Source: Candidatus Krumholzibacteriota bacterium
GTDB taxonomy: Bacteria; Krumholzibacteriota; Krumholzibacteriia; Krumholzibacteriales; Krumholzibacteriaceae
DNA length: 21,656 nt
Assembly: GCA_030630165.1 (NCBI GenBank)
Contig: DAOVNN010000006.1
Location: forward strand, 1 to 21,656
Direction: 5' to 3'
In this document: positions 1-8,416 of the stretch, piece by piece
Position numbering within the stretch: the first letter of the stretch is position 1
How the letters are laid out: each line of letters opens with the position of its first letter
Position numbers and translations under genes: made by a program
The notes under the pieces: generated by a model
Told to the model about the DNA's origin: nothing
The model's input: the letters and a program-made list of their open reading frames with translations, nothing else
Database searches by the model: none

Positions 1-1014
1 ACACTCGGCCCCGTTCTGGACGGACTGGTCAATTCTCCCGACATGTCGATATATGTCGAGGGGAGGGCTTTCGATGCCGCGGCATTCGAGGCTCAGTCAG
101 ATAAGGAGAAACTCAAGGCCGACAAGAGTTCCGGCGGCGGTGGAGCACCCATGGAAAAAGCGTCGGCAGATCCGCTCGTCGCCAATCCCATGACTCTTCT
201 GATGCTCAAGAAGACATTCATCTCGGTGAAGATAGATTCGGTTATATCGAAGGGGGCGGTGCTGACCGCGCTTGATGCCCGGGGGAGGATAAGCAACGGC
301 GTTCTCAGGGCAAACCCCGTGAATGTTGAATACGCGGGAGGCAAGGGGAGCGGGAGGCTTGTCTCGGATCTTCGCGATCCATCGAAGATCCGTAACGATA
401 TAGATATCGATTTCAGCGGGATCGACGCCGGAAAGGCGCTGTCCGGGGTCCACAGCGCGGGTAGGCTGGTGAGCGGGACCTTCGCGATGAAGCTCGATGG
501 ACGCTTCATGGCAGGCCCCGGTATGGATATCCTGCAGAACCTGACCGCAACGGGCCGGGCGACATCCACGAGCGGTACAATTAATCTTACCCAGTTCATG
601 GCTCCCCTCAAGGCGGCCGGCGTGAACTTATCCTCGATAGACAGGTTCGATTTCCACGAGTGGACAGAGAAATTCGTGATCGAGAAGGGAAGGGTCGACA
701 GCGAGGTCTGGAGGATCGCGTCAAAGAGCGGAGACTGGGATATCACCGGCTCGTTCGGTTTCGACGGTACGCTCGACTACAAGGCGGGACTCGTGATCAC
801 GCCCCTGCAGCAGGCGCAAATGAAGGACCTGGCGAAGTATGCCGGCATAATCGACCTGTTCAAGGATGATAAGGGCAATATTCTCCTGATGCTCGATATC
901 GGGGGTACGGCAAAGCAGCCGAAGGTGAGGCTCGATCAGTCCAGGGCGAAGGAGAATGCGGGGAAGAAGCTGCTCGATGACGCGAAGGACAAGCTCAAGG
1001 GTTTGTTCAAATAG
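1..1014 (+). CDS. AsmA-like envelope protein, C-terminal part (5' end outside window)
   Basis: The frame is open from base 1, so the gene begins upstream; the first ATG in the window (43) is internal. About 337 residues are visible. They have the pattern of AsmA/TamB-like C-terminal domains: alternating short beta strands rich in Gly/Ser/Asp, a segment in the middle resembling the AsmA 'G.i.l..f' pattern (ATGRATSTSGTINL), a late 'GDWDITGSFGFDGTLDYKAGLVI' type stretch, and a final 'GGTAKQPKVRLD' element followed by a Lys-rich amphipathic tail. AsmA-family proteins are inner-membrane anchored and span the periplasm; they are linked to lipid transport and outer-membrane homeostasis. An Ala/Lys-rich low-complexity linker with a Gly run lies at about residues 35-50 of the visible part. 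The family call is good, but the exact subfamily cannot be told without the N-terminus. Confidence 0.72.
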   Translation, partial: TLGPVLDGLVNSPDMSIYVEGRAFDAAAFEAQSDKEKLKADKSSGGGGAPMEKASADPLVANPMTLLMLKKTFISVKIDSVISKGAVLTALDARGRISNGVLRANPVNVEYAGGKGSGRLVSDLRDPSKIRNDIDIDFSGIDAGKALSGVHSAGRLVSGTFAMKLDGRFMAGPGMDILQNLTATGRATSTSGTINLTQFMAPLKAAGVNLSSIDRFDFHEWTEKFVIEKGRVDSEVWRIASKSGDWDITGSFGFDGTLDYKAGLVITPLQQAQMKDLAKYAGIIDLFKDDKGNILLMLDIGGTAKQPKVRLDQSRAKENAGKKLLDDAKDKLKGLFK

Positions 1015-1040
1015 CATTAAATAAACTATGAATAGAAAAA

Positions 1041-1083
1041 GCCCCCCGGGATCGGCGACTCGAAGCCGCTTTTCCCGAGGGGC
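1041..1083. terminator. Bidirectional rho-independent terminator
   Basis: Outer arms GCCCCCCGGGA and TCCCGAGGGGC pair with one mismatch, enclosing an inner CGGC/GCCG hairpin. An A-run precedes the stem (TTTTT on the minus strand) and ATTTTAT follows it. It sits between two convergent genes (AsmA-like on plus, Ig lipoprotein on minus) and can serve both. Confidence 0.8.
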
Positions 1084-1107
1084 ATTTTATCGTATCTTTG
1101 CGACCTT

Positions 1108-1953
1108 TTAGTCCGTGTAGTTCAGGGCCGCAGCGCGTCCGGTGACCTCGACTACGCTGTGATCTTCGTCACAGGTAGCAATGATCGGACGTGACAGCGA
1201 TGTGCCCGGGCTCGGGCCGACCTTGAACGCCAGGTTGTCGAGGTCCTCGAGAAGCAGAAGACCAAAGGTGGCAACATGGATGGCACCCTCGTACGCGACG
1301 TACATTTCTCTGCTGAAGGAAACCGCAACACCGTTGAACGGGTCACCCATCGTCAGCGCTACTGCGTCTGAATAGTTGACATACGAACGGGTGTACTGGG
1401 TACCGAGCTGAAGCGGCTCGCCATTCTGATCTTCCATTGTTATACGGAACTCAGTGGCGAACGCACAGTCCTGGTCTCCACCCTCGAGCATAATGAACAC
1501 GTAGCAGTCGAGAGGCATGAAAGCCATCGTCTCGCCGCCGCACACAGTCGCGTCGCCATCATAGAAGATAGCGATCGAAGGATTGGCAGGGACCTCTACG
1601 TCGAGAGTGTAAGCAACCTGGTCGGTGTGAGGCGTTCCGGCGGCGTCAGTAGCGACGACACTGAAATTCCACGAACCCGTGTCCTCGAGAAGACCCATGA
1701 TGCGGCCGTCAGCGGAAAGGGTTATACCGGCAGGAAGATTCGAACCAGCAGCAAGGGCCCAGGTGTAAGGTGCCGTACCGCCGGTAGCGTCGAGCTGGAT
1801 GTTGTACGGGGTACAGGTGTAACCCATAGTAATCGCAGCGGTGGTGATCCCGAACTCTGTCGGCTCAACGATCACCGGTGAATCGTCATCCGAACAGGCA
1901 CCCATAAGCCCGGTCAGTGACAATGCCATAAGGACTAGGAAGACCTTCCTCAT
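1108..1953 (-). CDS. Lipoprotein with one He_PIG-type Ig-like domain
   Basis: 281 residues. A signal peptide with lipobox LMGAC puts the lipidated Cys at residue 20, followed by an acidic Asp/Ser linker. Residues ~35-105 match the He_PIG/putative-Ig pattern: 'GGTAPYTWALA', 'LPAGITLSADGRIMG', 'TGSWNFSVVATDAAG'. This fold is common in secreted proteins of FCB-type bacteria. The remaining ~165 residues match no family I recognise. They are beta-rich and contain several Cys (VCGGE, LDCY, DQDC, TCDED) that could form disulfides in the periplasm or at the surface. The start is supported by GAAGGAGG seven bases upstream of the ATG. A promoter may lie near 2059-2090 (TATTAT preceded by TTTTCG), but the -35 match is poor. 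The gene stands alone between two terminators. Function unknown; likely a surface or periplasmic structural or binding protein. Confidence 0.75.
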   Translation of the reverse strand: MRKVFLVLMALSLTGLMGACSDDDSPVIVEPTEFGITTAAITMGYTCTPYNIQLDATGGTAPYTWALAAGSNLPAGITLSADGRIMGLLEDTGSWNFSVVATDAAGTPHTDQVAYTLDVEVPANPSIAIFYDGDATVCGGETMAFMPLDCYVFIMLEGGDQDCAFATEFRITMEDQNGEPLQLGTQYTRSYVNYSDAVALTMGDPFNGVAVSFSREMYVAYEGAIHVATFGLLLLEDLDNLAFKVGPSPGTSLSRPIIATCDEDHSVVEVTGRAAALNYTD

Positions 1954-2080
1954 GATGAGACCTCCTTCTCTTCAAGTGAGTCCTAACTGTCCCTCGACGG
2001 ACTTTTAGCAACCTGTGTGCCAATCATTCGCAGTTCATTTTATGGCATGTTAATCTGTTTTATAATAAGGGATTAGGCTT

Positions 2081-2119
2081 GTTGCGAAAAAGGCATCACG
2101 GGGCTGGATGGTGCCCCGT
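2081..2119 (-). terminator. Rho-independent terminator of adk
   Basis: Arms ACGGGGC (2098-2104) and GCCCCGT (2113-2119) form a 7-bp GC-rich stem with an 8-base loop. On the minus strand it is followed by GATGCCTTTTTCGC. It lies about 70 bases past the adk stop and before the next minus-strand gene. Confidence 0.65.
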
Positions 2120-2187
2120 TGATTCTCATAATGCCATACTCGTGCGTGTAGCGTTTCGCCCTGTTCTCTGATTGCATACCGTTGCAG

Positions 2188-2820
2188 CTACCGGCTTATC
2201 GTTGCGGCTTCCAACGTTTTGTATACTTCTCCGGGGGAAGATGTGCCGTCAATGGCGATGAGGTGGTTCGCGTCGCGATACCTGTCTACAACGGGCTGGA
2301 CGTCGTTACGGAATATCTCGGGCCTGTTGCGTATCGCTTCGGCGTTGTCGTCGGAGCGCTGCCTGAGTTCTGCTCCGCACGAGTCGCAGACGCCTGGGGC
2401 AGAGGGTGGGCGGAAGGCCCTGTGGTAGATCGCGCCGCAGCCGGCGCATGTCAGCCGCTGCGATATCCTGTCGACTATCAGGTCGTCGGGCACATCGATG
2501 AGAACACACCGGGCGGGTCTGTACTGTTCATCGAGCTTTTCCGCCTGGTATACGGTGCGGGGAAAGCCATCGAGGATGAACCCTGAGGCGTATCTCTTTC
2601 TCTCTATATGACCGAAGACGACGTCGGTGATCAGTTCCTGCGGGCCGATCTCTCCCCGAAGCACGTACTCCTCGATCCGCAGGCCGAAAGGGGTCCTCTC
2701 GCGGATCTCGTCGCGCAGGATAGCTCCGCTGGACAGATGGGGCAGGCCGGTCTTTTCGGACAGCATTACGGCCTGCGTTCCCTTGCCCGATCCCGGTTTG
2801 CCAAGCAGCACTATTCGCAA
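2188..2820 (-). CDS. adk: Adenylate kinase, zinc-lid type
   Basis: 210 residues, the usual adk length. It catalyses ATP + AMP = 2 ADP in the cytoplasm. The Walker A loop GKPGSGKGT is at residues 7-15. The AMP site is seen in S31/R36 (LSSGAILRDEI; the family usually has T and a GD pair here) and in GFILDGFPRT at 80-89 with R88 and Q92. The LID domain carries CxxC pairs C125/C128 and C145/C148, which bind zinc in this subtype, followed by QRSDDN and the RNRPEIF stretch with the catalytic Arg. The only start before the P-loop is TTG at 2820, with AAAGGACAGG just upstream. A weak divergent promoter (TTGACC, 15-base spacer, TAATAC on the minus strand, 2861-2887) is possible. The gene stands apart from the usual secY/rpmJ context. 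Confidence 0.93.
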   Translation of the reverse strand: MRIVLLGKPGSGKGTQAVMLSEKTGLPHLSSGAILRDEIRERTPFGLRIEEYVLRGEIGPQELITDVVFGHIERKRYASGFILDGFPRTVYQAEKLDEQYRPARCVLIDVPDDLIVDRISQRLTCAGCGAIYHRAFRPPSAPGVCDSCGAELRQRSDDNAEAIRNRPEIFRNDVQPVVDRYRDANHLIAIDGTSSPGEVYKTLEAATISR

Positions 2821-2894
2821 AACCTGTCCTTTCGCAGTGAATATTCCAGGCGGCAGGATGGTATTATGTACGGCAGGAAGCGGTCAATGAGTGA

Positions 2895-2923
2895 TTGTCG
2901 ACCGGATCGTGAGGCGGTATAAT
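2895..2923 (+). promoter_or_regulatory. Sigma-70 type promoter for lemA-htpX
   Basis: TTGTCG (2895-2900), a 17-base spacer, then a perfect TATAAT (2918-2923). The predicted start of transcription is near 2930, giving a ~20-base leader. The lemA Shine-Dalgarno GGAGG is at 2936-2940. Confidence 0.7.
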
Positions 2924-2949
2924 CCGCGAAACTTTGGAGGTGCAGGAAT

Positions 2950-3501
2950 ATGTCATGGATACTTTTAATTGCGGTTGTTCTGATCGTCTTCTGGGCGGTC
3001 GGCCTTTACAACACGCTCGTCCGGCTTCGCAAGAGGTGCGATAATGGATGGGCGCAGATCGATGTTCAGCTCAAACGCAGGTATGACCTCATCCCCAACC
3101 TCGTGGAGACGGCCAAGGGTTATCTCAAGCACGAGAGAGAGGTCCTCGAGAATGTCACCAAGGCGAGGCAGCAGGCGATAGACGCCTCAGGAGTTGCGGA
3201 TCAGGCACAAGCCGAGAACTTCCTCTCGCAGACGCTGAAATCACTGTTTGCGGTCGTTGAGGCCTACCCCGACCTGAAGGCGAATCAGAACATGCTCGCC
3301 GTTCAGGAGGAGCTCGTCTCTACGGAGAACAAGATCTCGTACGCGAGACAGCACTATAATGACACCGTGATGAGGTTTAATACGAGGACCGAAGTCTTCC
3401 CCTCGAGCATTGTCGCCAACATGTTCGGGTTCGTGGAACGTGAATTCTTCGAGCTCGAGGAAGAGGCAGAGCGCGAGGCGCCCAAGGTCGACTTCTCCTG
3501 A
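2950..3501 (+). CDS. lemA: LemA family membrane protein
   Basis: 183 residues. A single N-terminal transmembrane helix (about residues 3-20) is followed by the family signature: 'YNTLVRLRKRCDNGWAQIDVQLKRRYDLIPNLVETAKGYLKHE'. Next come long helices with the 'Y.DLKANQNMLAVQEEL..TENKISYARQHYND' block typical of LemA. The family forms a helical bundle anchored in the membrane and is often encoded with HtpX or with TPM-domain proteins; its molecular role is not settled. The ATG has GGAGG nine bases upstream and a clear promoter before it. The stop is five bases from the htpX start, so the two are cotranscribed, suggesting a shared role in membrane-protein quality control. Confidence 0.93.
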   Translation: MSWILLIAVVLIVFWAVGLYNTLVRLRKRCDNGWAQIDVQLKRRYDLIPNLVETAKGYLKHEREVLENVTKARQQAIDASGVADQAQAENFLSQTLKSLFAVVEAYPDLKANQNMLAVQEELVSTENKISYARQHYNDTVMRFNTRTEVFPSSIVANMFGFVEREFFELEEEAEREAPKVDFS

Positions 3502-3506
3502 TCGAT

Positions 3507-4397
3507 ATGTACGACCAGATATCGCAGAACAAGCGGAACTCCTGGCTGCTCGTGATCGTTATCACGATCTTCCTCGTACTCCTCGGTTACGTGATCGGAG
3601 AGTACTGGGGAAAGGGATACGGTTACGGAGGGATAGTATTCGCTCTTGTAATCGCCCTCATCTCGGGGCTGATAAGCTACTACGGCGGTGCCGGTATGAT
3701 CCTGGCGATGAGCAGGGCGAAACGCATCGATAAGAAAGACCACCCTCAACTATTCAATGTCATCGATGAACTCTCGATCGCGGCCGGCGTGCCTGTGCCG
3801 GCTATCTATATAATAGAGGACACCGCGCCCAACGCCTTCGCGACGGGGCGCGATCCCGAACATGCATCGGTTGCCATTACGACTGGACTGCTTTCAAAGC
3901 TCAGTCGCGACGAACTGCAGGGCGTGATGGCCCACGAGCTTTCGCATGTCCAGAACCGCGATATCCTCTTCTCGATGATGGTCGGGATCATGGTCGGCTC
4001 GATAGTCCTTATCAGTGATTTTTTCGTTCGCAGCGTCATATGGGGAAGGGGAGGCAGGAGGAAAGGGAACAACAAGGGCTCGGGGCCGCTCATTCTGATC
4101 GGGCTTCTGCTCGCTATCCTCGCGCCCATTTTCGCGAAGATGCTCCAGCTGGCCGTATCGAGGCAGCGCGAATACCTCGCCGATGCCTCGGCCGCATTGA
4201 TGACACGTTATCCCGAGGGTCTGGCAAGTGCGCTGGAGAAGATCGCGGGGGACAAGGAGGTTCTCGAGGTGGCAAACAGGGCTACGCAGCACCTCTACAT
4301 CGTCAATCCTATCAAGCCGTTTGAAAAGCGAGCTAAGTCTTTGTTCTCGACTCACCCTCCAATAGAGGAGAGGGTGGCAAGGCTGCGCGCTATGTAG
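3507..4397 (+). CDS. htpX: HtpX-like M48 family zinc metalloprotease
   Basis: 296 residues. Two N-terminal transmembrane segments (about 13-32 and 42-65) precede the soluble catalytic region. The zinc motif HELSH is at residues 143-147 with catalytic E144; the third ligand E222 lies in REYLADA, as in M48B peptidases. Two more hydrophobic segments (about 155-175 and 193-215) lie between them. The C-terminal 'STHPPIEERVARLRAM' is a strong HtpX signature. HtpX degrades damaged inner-membrane proteins with its active site on the cytoplasmic side. It is translated immediately after lemA, and the operon ends at a strong hairpin. Confidence 0.93.
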   Translation: MYDQISQNKRNSWLLVIVITIFLVLLGYVIGEYWGKGYGYGGIVFALVIALISGLISYYGGAGMILAMSRAKRIDKKDHPQLFNVIDELSIAAGVPVPAIYIIEDTAPNAFATGRDPEHASVAITTGLLSKLSRDELQGVMAHELSHVQNRDILFSMMVGIMVGSIVLISDFFVRSVIWGRGGRRKGNNKGSGPLILIGLLLAILAPIFAKMLQLAVSRQREYLADASAALMTRYPEGLASALEKIAGDKEVLEVANRATQHLYIVNPIKPFEKRAKSLFSTHPPIEERVARLRAM

Positions 4398-4400
4398 AAA

Positions 4401-4460
4401 GGCCAGTCATTCCCGTAGAATCCCTCGGTGCCTCCGGGGATTCCGAGGGAATGGCTGGCC
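4401..4460. terminator. Strong convergent terminator
   Basis: Arms at 4401-4414 (GGCCAGTCATTCCC) and 4447-4460 (GGGAATGGCTGGCC) pair over 14 bases with one G-T pair. An alternative inner stem TCCCTCGG/CCGAGGGA (4421-4428/4443-4450) overlaps the 3' arm. Only short T runs follow on either side (CTTTG on plus, CTTTC on minus). It separates htpX from the convergent M29 aminopeptidase. Confidence 0.7.
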
Positions 4461-4470
4461 CTTTGACAGA

Positions 4471-5433
4471 TCACACCAACAATTTCCCCGAATCCATAAT
4501 TACTTTGCCGTCCAATTCAAGAGTTGGATCTTTTATTATACCGTCGAGATGTATGGGGACGTCGAAGGTGCCGCCCATCGACATGTTGTTGCCCAGCGCG
4601 ATGTGGACAGTGCCCTGGACCTTCTCGTCCTCCAGTATATTGCCGATGATCTTCGCCGCATCGTTTGTGCCGACGCCCAGTTCGGCGGTATGGAACGCTT
4701 TCTTTCCGACGGCTTCAAGCTTGGATCTGAGCTCGTCCGCTTCGGGGCCGCCGGTTATCTCGACCGCGTAGCCGCCCTCGACTTTTATCGTGATCGGGGT
4801 CTTGCCGTTGAGGTCGCCGATACCGGCCATCGAACCGTCTACGATAAACACTCCGTGTGATTTTTCCTCCGCTGGCATCAGGTAAGATTCGCCTGATGGC
4901 AGGTTGCCGAAGGAGCCTGGATCGTGGATCAGGCCGGTCGAGGATATCGCGTTAATGCCGTCTATCGGAATCGTAAGGTCGGTACCAAGAGCTGTCGTCA
5001 CCCGCGCCACCTTCGCCTTGTCGAGAAGAGCCGTGACCTCACGTGTCCGGTCCGCGATAGCATAGTAGTCGGCGTTGAGGCACCTGACCATCGTGTCGAG
5101 CGTGATGCCGGGCATTGTTGCCACCCTCGAGCCGGCCTTGCAGGCGTTTCGCCGCGCGGCGGTGTGGGTCAGCGATTTCGAAGCGGGGCAGACGACGGCG
5201 TCGGCGAACTTCATCGCCTCCGATACCATCTCGGGAGGCTCTTCACCGTTTCGACTGAGAGGCTGCATCTCCATTATCACGCTTGTCGCGCCGAGGGAGC
5301 GCCCCGCCTCGACGAGAGCCCTTCCGATCCCGACCAGTTCAGTATCTGTAACTACGAGCAGCTTCTCGCCTTCGACTACCTTGAGGCAGTCCCTTATGGC
5401 TATCAGGGCCGAATCCATGAGCGCCTTTTCCAT
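4471..5433 (-). CDS. M29-type aminopeptidase
   Basis: 320 residues. Family M29 enzymes (AmpS/AmpT, thermophilic aminopeptidases) release N-terminal residues in the cytoplasm using two metal ions. The M29 order of ligands is visible: E182 in NLPSGE, E251 in TAELGVGTN, H277 in GTVHIALGNN, and H295 and D297 in PIHLDG. The Gly-rich block 'GNNMSMGG' and 'PTLELDGKVIM' near the C-terminus are also typical. At 320 residues it is shorter than the ~410-residue well-studied members, with a shorter N-terminal domain; related short proteins are known. The ATG is preceded by GAAAGGG. It is the last gene of the minus-strand series, 73 bases after the pseudouridine synthase, and ends at the terminator. Confidence 0.8.
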   Translation of the reverse strand: MEKALMDSALIAIRDCLKVVEGEKLLVVTDTELVGIGRALVEAGRSLGATSVIMEMQPLSRNGEEPPEMVSEAMKFADAVVCPASKSLTHTAARRNACKAGSRVATMPGITLDTMVRCLNADYYAIADRTREVTALLDKAKVARVTTALGTDLTIPIDGINAISSTGLIHDPGSFGNLPSGESYLMPAEEKSHGVFIVDGSMAGIGDLNGKTPITIKVEGGYAVEITGGPEADELRSKLEAVGKKAFHTAELGVGTNDAAKIIGNILEDEKVQGTVHIALGNNMSMGGTFDVPIHLDGIIKDPTLELDGKVIMDSGKLLV

Positions 5434-5506
5434 GATATCCCTTTCACTTCATTATTACGGTTAATTCATAATCAGCGGGGATATTCTAGCAGAACGAGGC
5501 GCGGCA

Positions 5507-6466
5507 CTACAGCCCGAATTCAGGCGGGGGAAGAGTCATGATCTCGATCGTATCTCCCGTTACGGGGTGAGGCAGTGAGATCTTCCATGCGTGCAGGAGC
5601 ATACGGCCCTGCCGGTCGCCGCCCCGGTCGCTGCCGTATACGGGATCGCCCGACACTGGATGCCCCACCGACTGCATATGGGCCCTTATCTGGTGCGTTC
5701 TGCCCGTTTCTATCCTGATCTCGAGCAGGGCGCGTCCGCCGGGCAGCTTTCTTATGACCGAAAAATGGGTCACTGCAGGCTGACCGGCCCGATCGGGCAC
5801 TGCCCTTGACGACTCGCCCTTTTCTATAGTCAGCGGCATATCTATCGTTCCACTGCGCGAAGTGGGTATGCCGTCCACGACGGCGAGGTATGTCTTTCTC
5901 GCCTCTCCCTCAGCGAGTGCCCGCGACATCTCCCTCGCCGCGCGCCGGGTCTTCGCTATGATCAGCACTCCCGAGGTCTCGATGTCGAGCCTGTGAACGG
6001 GTGATGCGGCGAAGGGCTGCGGTCCGTCCGGATCCTGCTCCGCGGGAGGTAGGTACCTGCAAAGCAGGTCGAGCAGCGATCCGAGCTCGCTGCGGTTCCC
6101 GGGCTGCACGGGGAGCCCCGCAGGCTTGTCGATCGCGAGGAGGTCGTCGTCCTCGAAAAGTACGGGAATACCCTTTCCGATATCTCCGAATCTGGCAGCG
6201 ATCCTCTTTTCGCCGATGGGGACCTGAGGCAGGTCTTCCGCCGGCCTCTCCTTCCGGAGGCGGATCTCGACGATGTCTCCGTCCTTGAGCCGTGCCCTTC
6301 CCGGAGCCTTCTCGCCGTTGAGGCGGATCTTGCCCTTCCTTATAAGGGTCTGGATGACGGGGAAGGATAGTGCCGGACGCACCGCCTTGACGAACCTGTC
6401 GAGCCTCGAGCCGGTCCAGTCCTTCATCACGGTAATTCTTGTCTCTTCTATCTCGCTCATGATCAT
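5507..6466 (-). CDS. RluA family pseudouridine synthase with S4 domain
   Basis: About 319 residues from the chosen start. An N-terminal S4 RNA-binding domain covers about residues 18-73 ('SRLDRFVKAVRP...IQTLIRKGKIRLNGEKA...LKDGDIVEI'). The RluA catalytic domain follows: 'LFEDDDLLAIDKPAGLPVQPG', then HRLDIETSG with the catalytic Asp at about 161, the 'KTYLAVVDG' block, 'ETGRTHQIRAHM' and 'GHPVSGDPVYG'. It isomerises uridine in 23S rRNA or tRNA (RluC/RluD-like); the target site cannot be told from sequence. An upstream in-frame ATG at 6532 lies inside the preceding gene. The ATG at 6466 overlaps that gene's TGA as ATGA, a usual translational coupling; 6460 is the other option. Confidence 0.9.
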   Translation of the reverse strand: MIMSEIEETRITVMKDWTGSRLDRFVKAVRPALSFPVIQTLIRKGKIRLNGEKAPGRARLKDGDIVEIRLRKERPAEDLPQVPIGEKRIAARFGDIGKGIPVLFEDDDLLAIDKPAGLPVQPGNRSELGSLLDLLCRYLPPAEQDPDGPQPFAASPVHRLDIETSGVLIIAKTRRAAREMSRALAEGEARKTYLAVVDGIPTSRSGTIDMPLTIEKGESSRAVPDRAGQPAVTHFSVIRKLPGGRALLEIRIETGRTHQIRAHMQSVGHPVSGDPVYGSDRGGDRQGRMLLHAWKISLPHPVTGDTIEIMTLPPPEFGL

Positions 6467-8007
6467 TCCAGTGTATGTACGTCGACGCTCTCCACCCTGT
6501 CGCCGTCGTAATTGAACATTATGTAAACGCACGGAGCGAAGGGCCGCGCCTGCTGCACCCCGCCCTCGACTTTTTTTATCTTCCAGTCGGATTTATATAA
6601 GGAGACCGCATCCGCCACGTACGGGAATGCGAGGGGCGGGTTCTCGAGAGCTGCGGTGGTGTATCCCGGGTTTTCCTCGATAGTCGTAACCATGAAGCTG
6701 ACAGATTCTCTGTACATCCCGGTAAAATCGCTCCAGACCTTCTCGAGCCGGTCTACGCGCACGATGCTGCCGGCGATGAAAACGCATAGAACCGCAATGC
6801 TCAGGGTCCTCAATATCGTTTTTCTCGAGTTCCAGAGGAGGGCGAGGACGAGAACGAACAGGAGGGAAGTCCCGACCGACGAGAGATAGTAGTACCGGTT
6901 CTGTGTGATGGAGACTGTCGAGAAGAACCTGTACATGAAAGCCGATGCGGGCACCAGGGCCGCAAGGGCCCAGAGCGACCCGAGGGTGAACTCACGTCGT
7001 CTTTCGGTCACCCGGCCGAGGAACCAGATAAATGCGAGCACGCCGATAACGAGAAGTTCCGGGAGAACTGGATGTGTCGGCTCCTGTAGCGCTGTGCCCT
7101 TGTGGTAGAAGAGGGAGAAGAAGGGCCAAGGCCGGAGCTGGTAGAGGAAGCCGCCCGCAGTGTTGCGGAGCATATGCAGCCCGGGTCCCCAGTTGTGTTG
7201 TGCGAATTCGCCGATTACCAGCTTTCTGGTGATCAGGTACATGGCTGATACGACAGACCAGGAAATGATCGAGGTCTTGAGTACGGCAGTCTTCTTCCAT
7301 TCGTCCCGGTACAGGAACCATATGAGAAACAGTATCGGCAGTCCGGCGATCGCTGTCTCCTTTGCCAGGAGGGAGAGGATGAAAAGGGCAGTCGACAAGA
7401 TGACAGTGAATCGCCTGCGTTTTTTCCCTGTGATCAACAGCAGGATGGCTCCAAGAAGGAGTGCCGTGGACAGCAGCGTTGTCCTCGCGCTTATCCAGAA
7501 GACGGCGCCGGTATGGATGCTCGAGACGGCGAACAGTGCCGCCCCCGCGGCGGCCTGCCGCCAGTCATTCAGTAACCGGATGAAGAGGTGAAAGACCAGT
7601 ACCGAGCAGATAAAATGCAGCAGGAGATTAAAGGCGTACTGCAGCGTCAGGTTGCCGGGTGCGAGGTGTTCGAATGCGTAGAAGGTGACGTTTATCAACG
7701 GTCTGAAAAAGTTAACGACGCGGTATGTGAAGAGGTTCGACGGAGTCATGTCGAAGCGCGCCCTGCTCATCCACGAGAAATCGTCGTTGAACAGGTAGTT
7801 GTCGGTGATGCCGTGATAGGTGATCAGGCACAGGACGAAGAGAACCACATAAACGACCGGAGTGATCCACCAGGCAGACACGCCGGAGTTGTTGGCTCGG
7901 CCTTCGCCCGTCAGGTTTATCGAGATCCTTGGACTCACGGGAAACACTATAATGCAGCAGCAGTCAGGGGTACAGTGATTTGCAAGCTGGATCCCGTGAT
8001 TCAACAA
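6463..8007 (-). CDS. GT-C type polytopic membrane glycosyltransferase (PMT-like)
   Basis: 514 residues from a TTG. Ten or more hydrophobic segments run from about residue 46. The first periplasmic loop has the paired acids typical of GT-C enzymes, YLFNDDFSW (D75/D76), followed by 'NFFRPLINVTFYAF' and a helix with 'NLLLHFICSVLVFHLF', as in protein mannosyltransferase/TMTC-like proteins. Such enzymes use a polyprenyl-phosphate sugar to glycosylate proteins or lipids on the outer face of the membrane. A ~85-residue soluble C-terminal tail ends the protein. The start is unsure: the TTG overlaps the previous stop by seven bases, has no ribosome site, and the first ~40 residues look unlike the family. 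A GTG near 7940 is equally possible. The 3' end overlaps the pseudouridine synthase start by four bases. Confidence 0.75.
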   Translation of the reverse strand: MLNHGIQLANHCTPDCCCIIVFPVSPRISINLTGEGRANNSGVSAWWITPVVYVVLFVLCLITYHGITDNYLFNDDFSWMSRARFDMTPSNLFTYRVVNFFRPLINVTFYAFEHLAPGNLTLQYAFNLLLHFICSVLVFHLFIRLLNDWRQAAAGAALFAVSSIHTGAVFWISARTTLLSTALLLGAILLLITGKKRRRFTVILSTALFILSLLAKETAIAGLPILFLIWFLYRDEWKKTAVLKTSIISWSVVSAMYLITRKLVIGEFAQHNWGPGLHMLRNTAGGFLYQLRPWPFFSLFYHKGTALQEPTHPVLPELLVIGVLAFIWFLGRVTERRREFTLGSLWALAALVPASAFMYRFFSTVSITQNRYYYLSSVGTSLLFVLVLALLWNSRKTILRTLSIAVLCVFIAGSIVRVDRLEKVWSDFTGMYRESVSFMVTTIEENPGYTTAALENPPLAFPYVADAVSLYKSDWKIKKVEGGVQQARPFAPCVYIMFNYDGDRVESVDVHTLE

Positions 8008-8390
8008 TTATGCCGCATATTTTCTTCTATCCAGCTCATGGCATCTTCAACGTTGTAATGCACCGTCACTTCGACATCCGAAGTCATATTCATGAAGACC
8101 TGCCACATCCTGGCCAGGCCGAAGTCGAGGCGCTTCGAATTGACTACTGCACAGAGGCAATGCCCCAACTCCTTCCGAAACCTCGCTGAAGCACTGGCAA
8201 AATCTCTCACATCCGCGATGCTTGCTTCTGTCAGATCCAGGTCTTCGTAATCGACCAGAATGGGCGTTCCTGTCTTCCAGTCCGGCAATGACACGATAGA
8301 AGCCGTAGTTGCAGCATATCCATCGGGATCAGCCTTGCCCCAGACCCGGACAATGACAATTCCTTTTTCAAATCTGACTTCGTGTTCCAT
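8001..8390 (-). CDS. SpoIIAA/STAS-like small cytoplasmic protein
   Basis: 129 residues, no signal or membrane segment. The order 'GIVIVRVWGKADPDGYAATTASIVSLPDWKTGTPILVDYEDLDLTEASIADVRDFA' looks like the SpoIIAA-like/STAS-like fold: a strand, a loop, a helix, then a strand ending in a buried 'D.EDLD', then a helix. The C-terminal 'VEVTVHYNVEDAMSWIEE' is the usual last strand and helix of this group, often found in proteins of unknown role encoded near membrane proteins. It lies 26 bases after slipin and touches the GT-C gene, so it belongs to the same transcript. The ATG has only a weak GGGTCAGC upstream. A role as a regulatory partner of the slipin/NfeD pair is possible but not shown. Confidence 0.6.
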   Translation of the reverse strand: MEHEVRFEKGIVIVRVWGKADPDGYAATTASIVSLPDWKTGTPILVDYEDLDLTEASIADVRDFASASARFRKELGHCLCAVVNSKRLDFGLARMWQVFMNMTSDVEVTVHYNVEDAMSWIEENMRHNC

Positions 8391-8416
8391 GCTGACCCAC
8401 GATTCGCATTTCCTGT

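Noticed and set aside
93..746. 217-residue minus-strand frame opposite the AsmA-like gene
   Set aside because: Antisense shadow; the AsmA-like frame has the domain pattern and runs from base 1.
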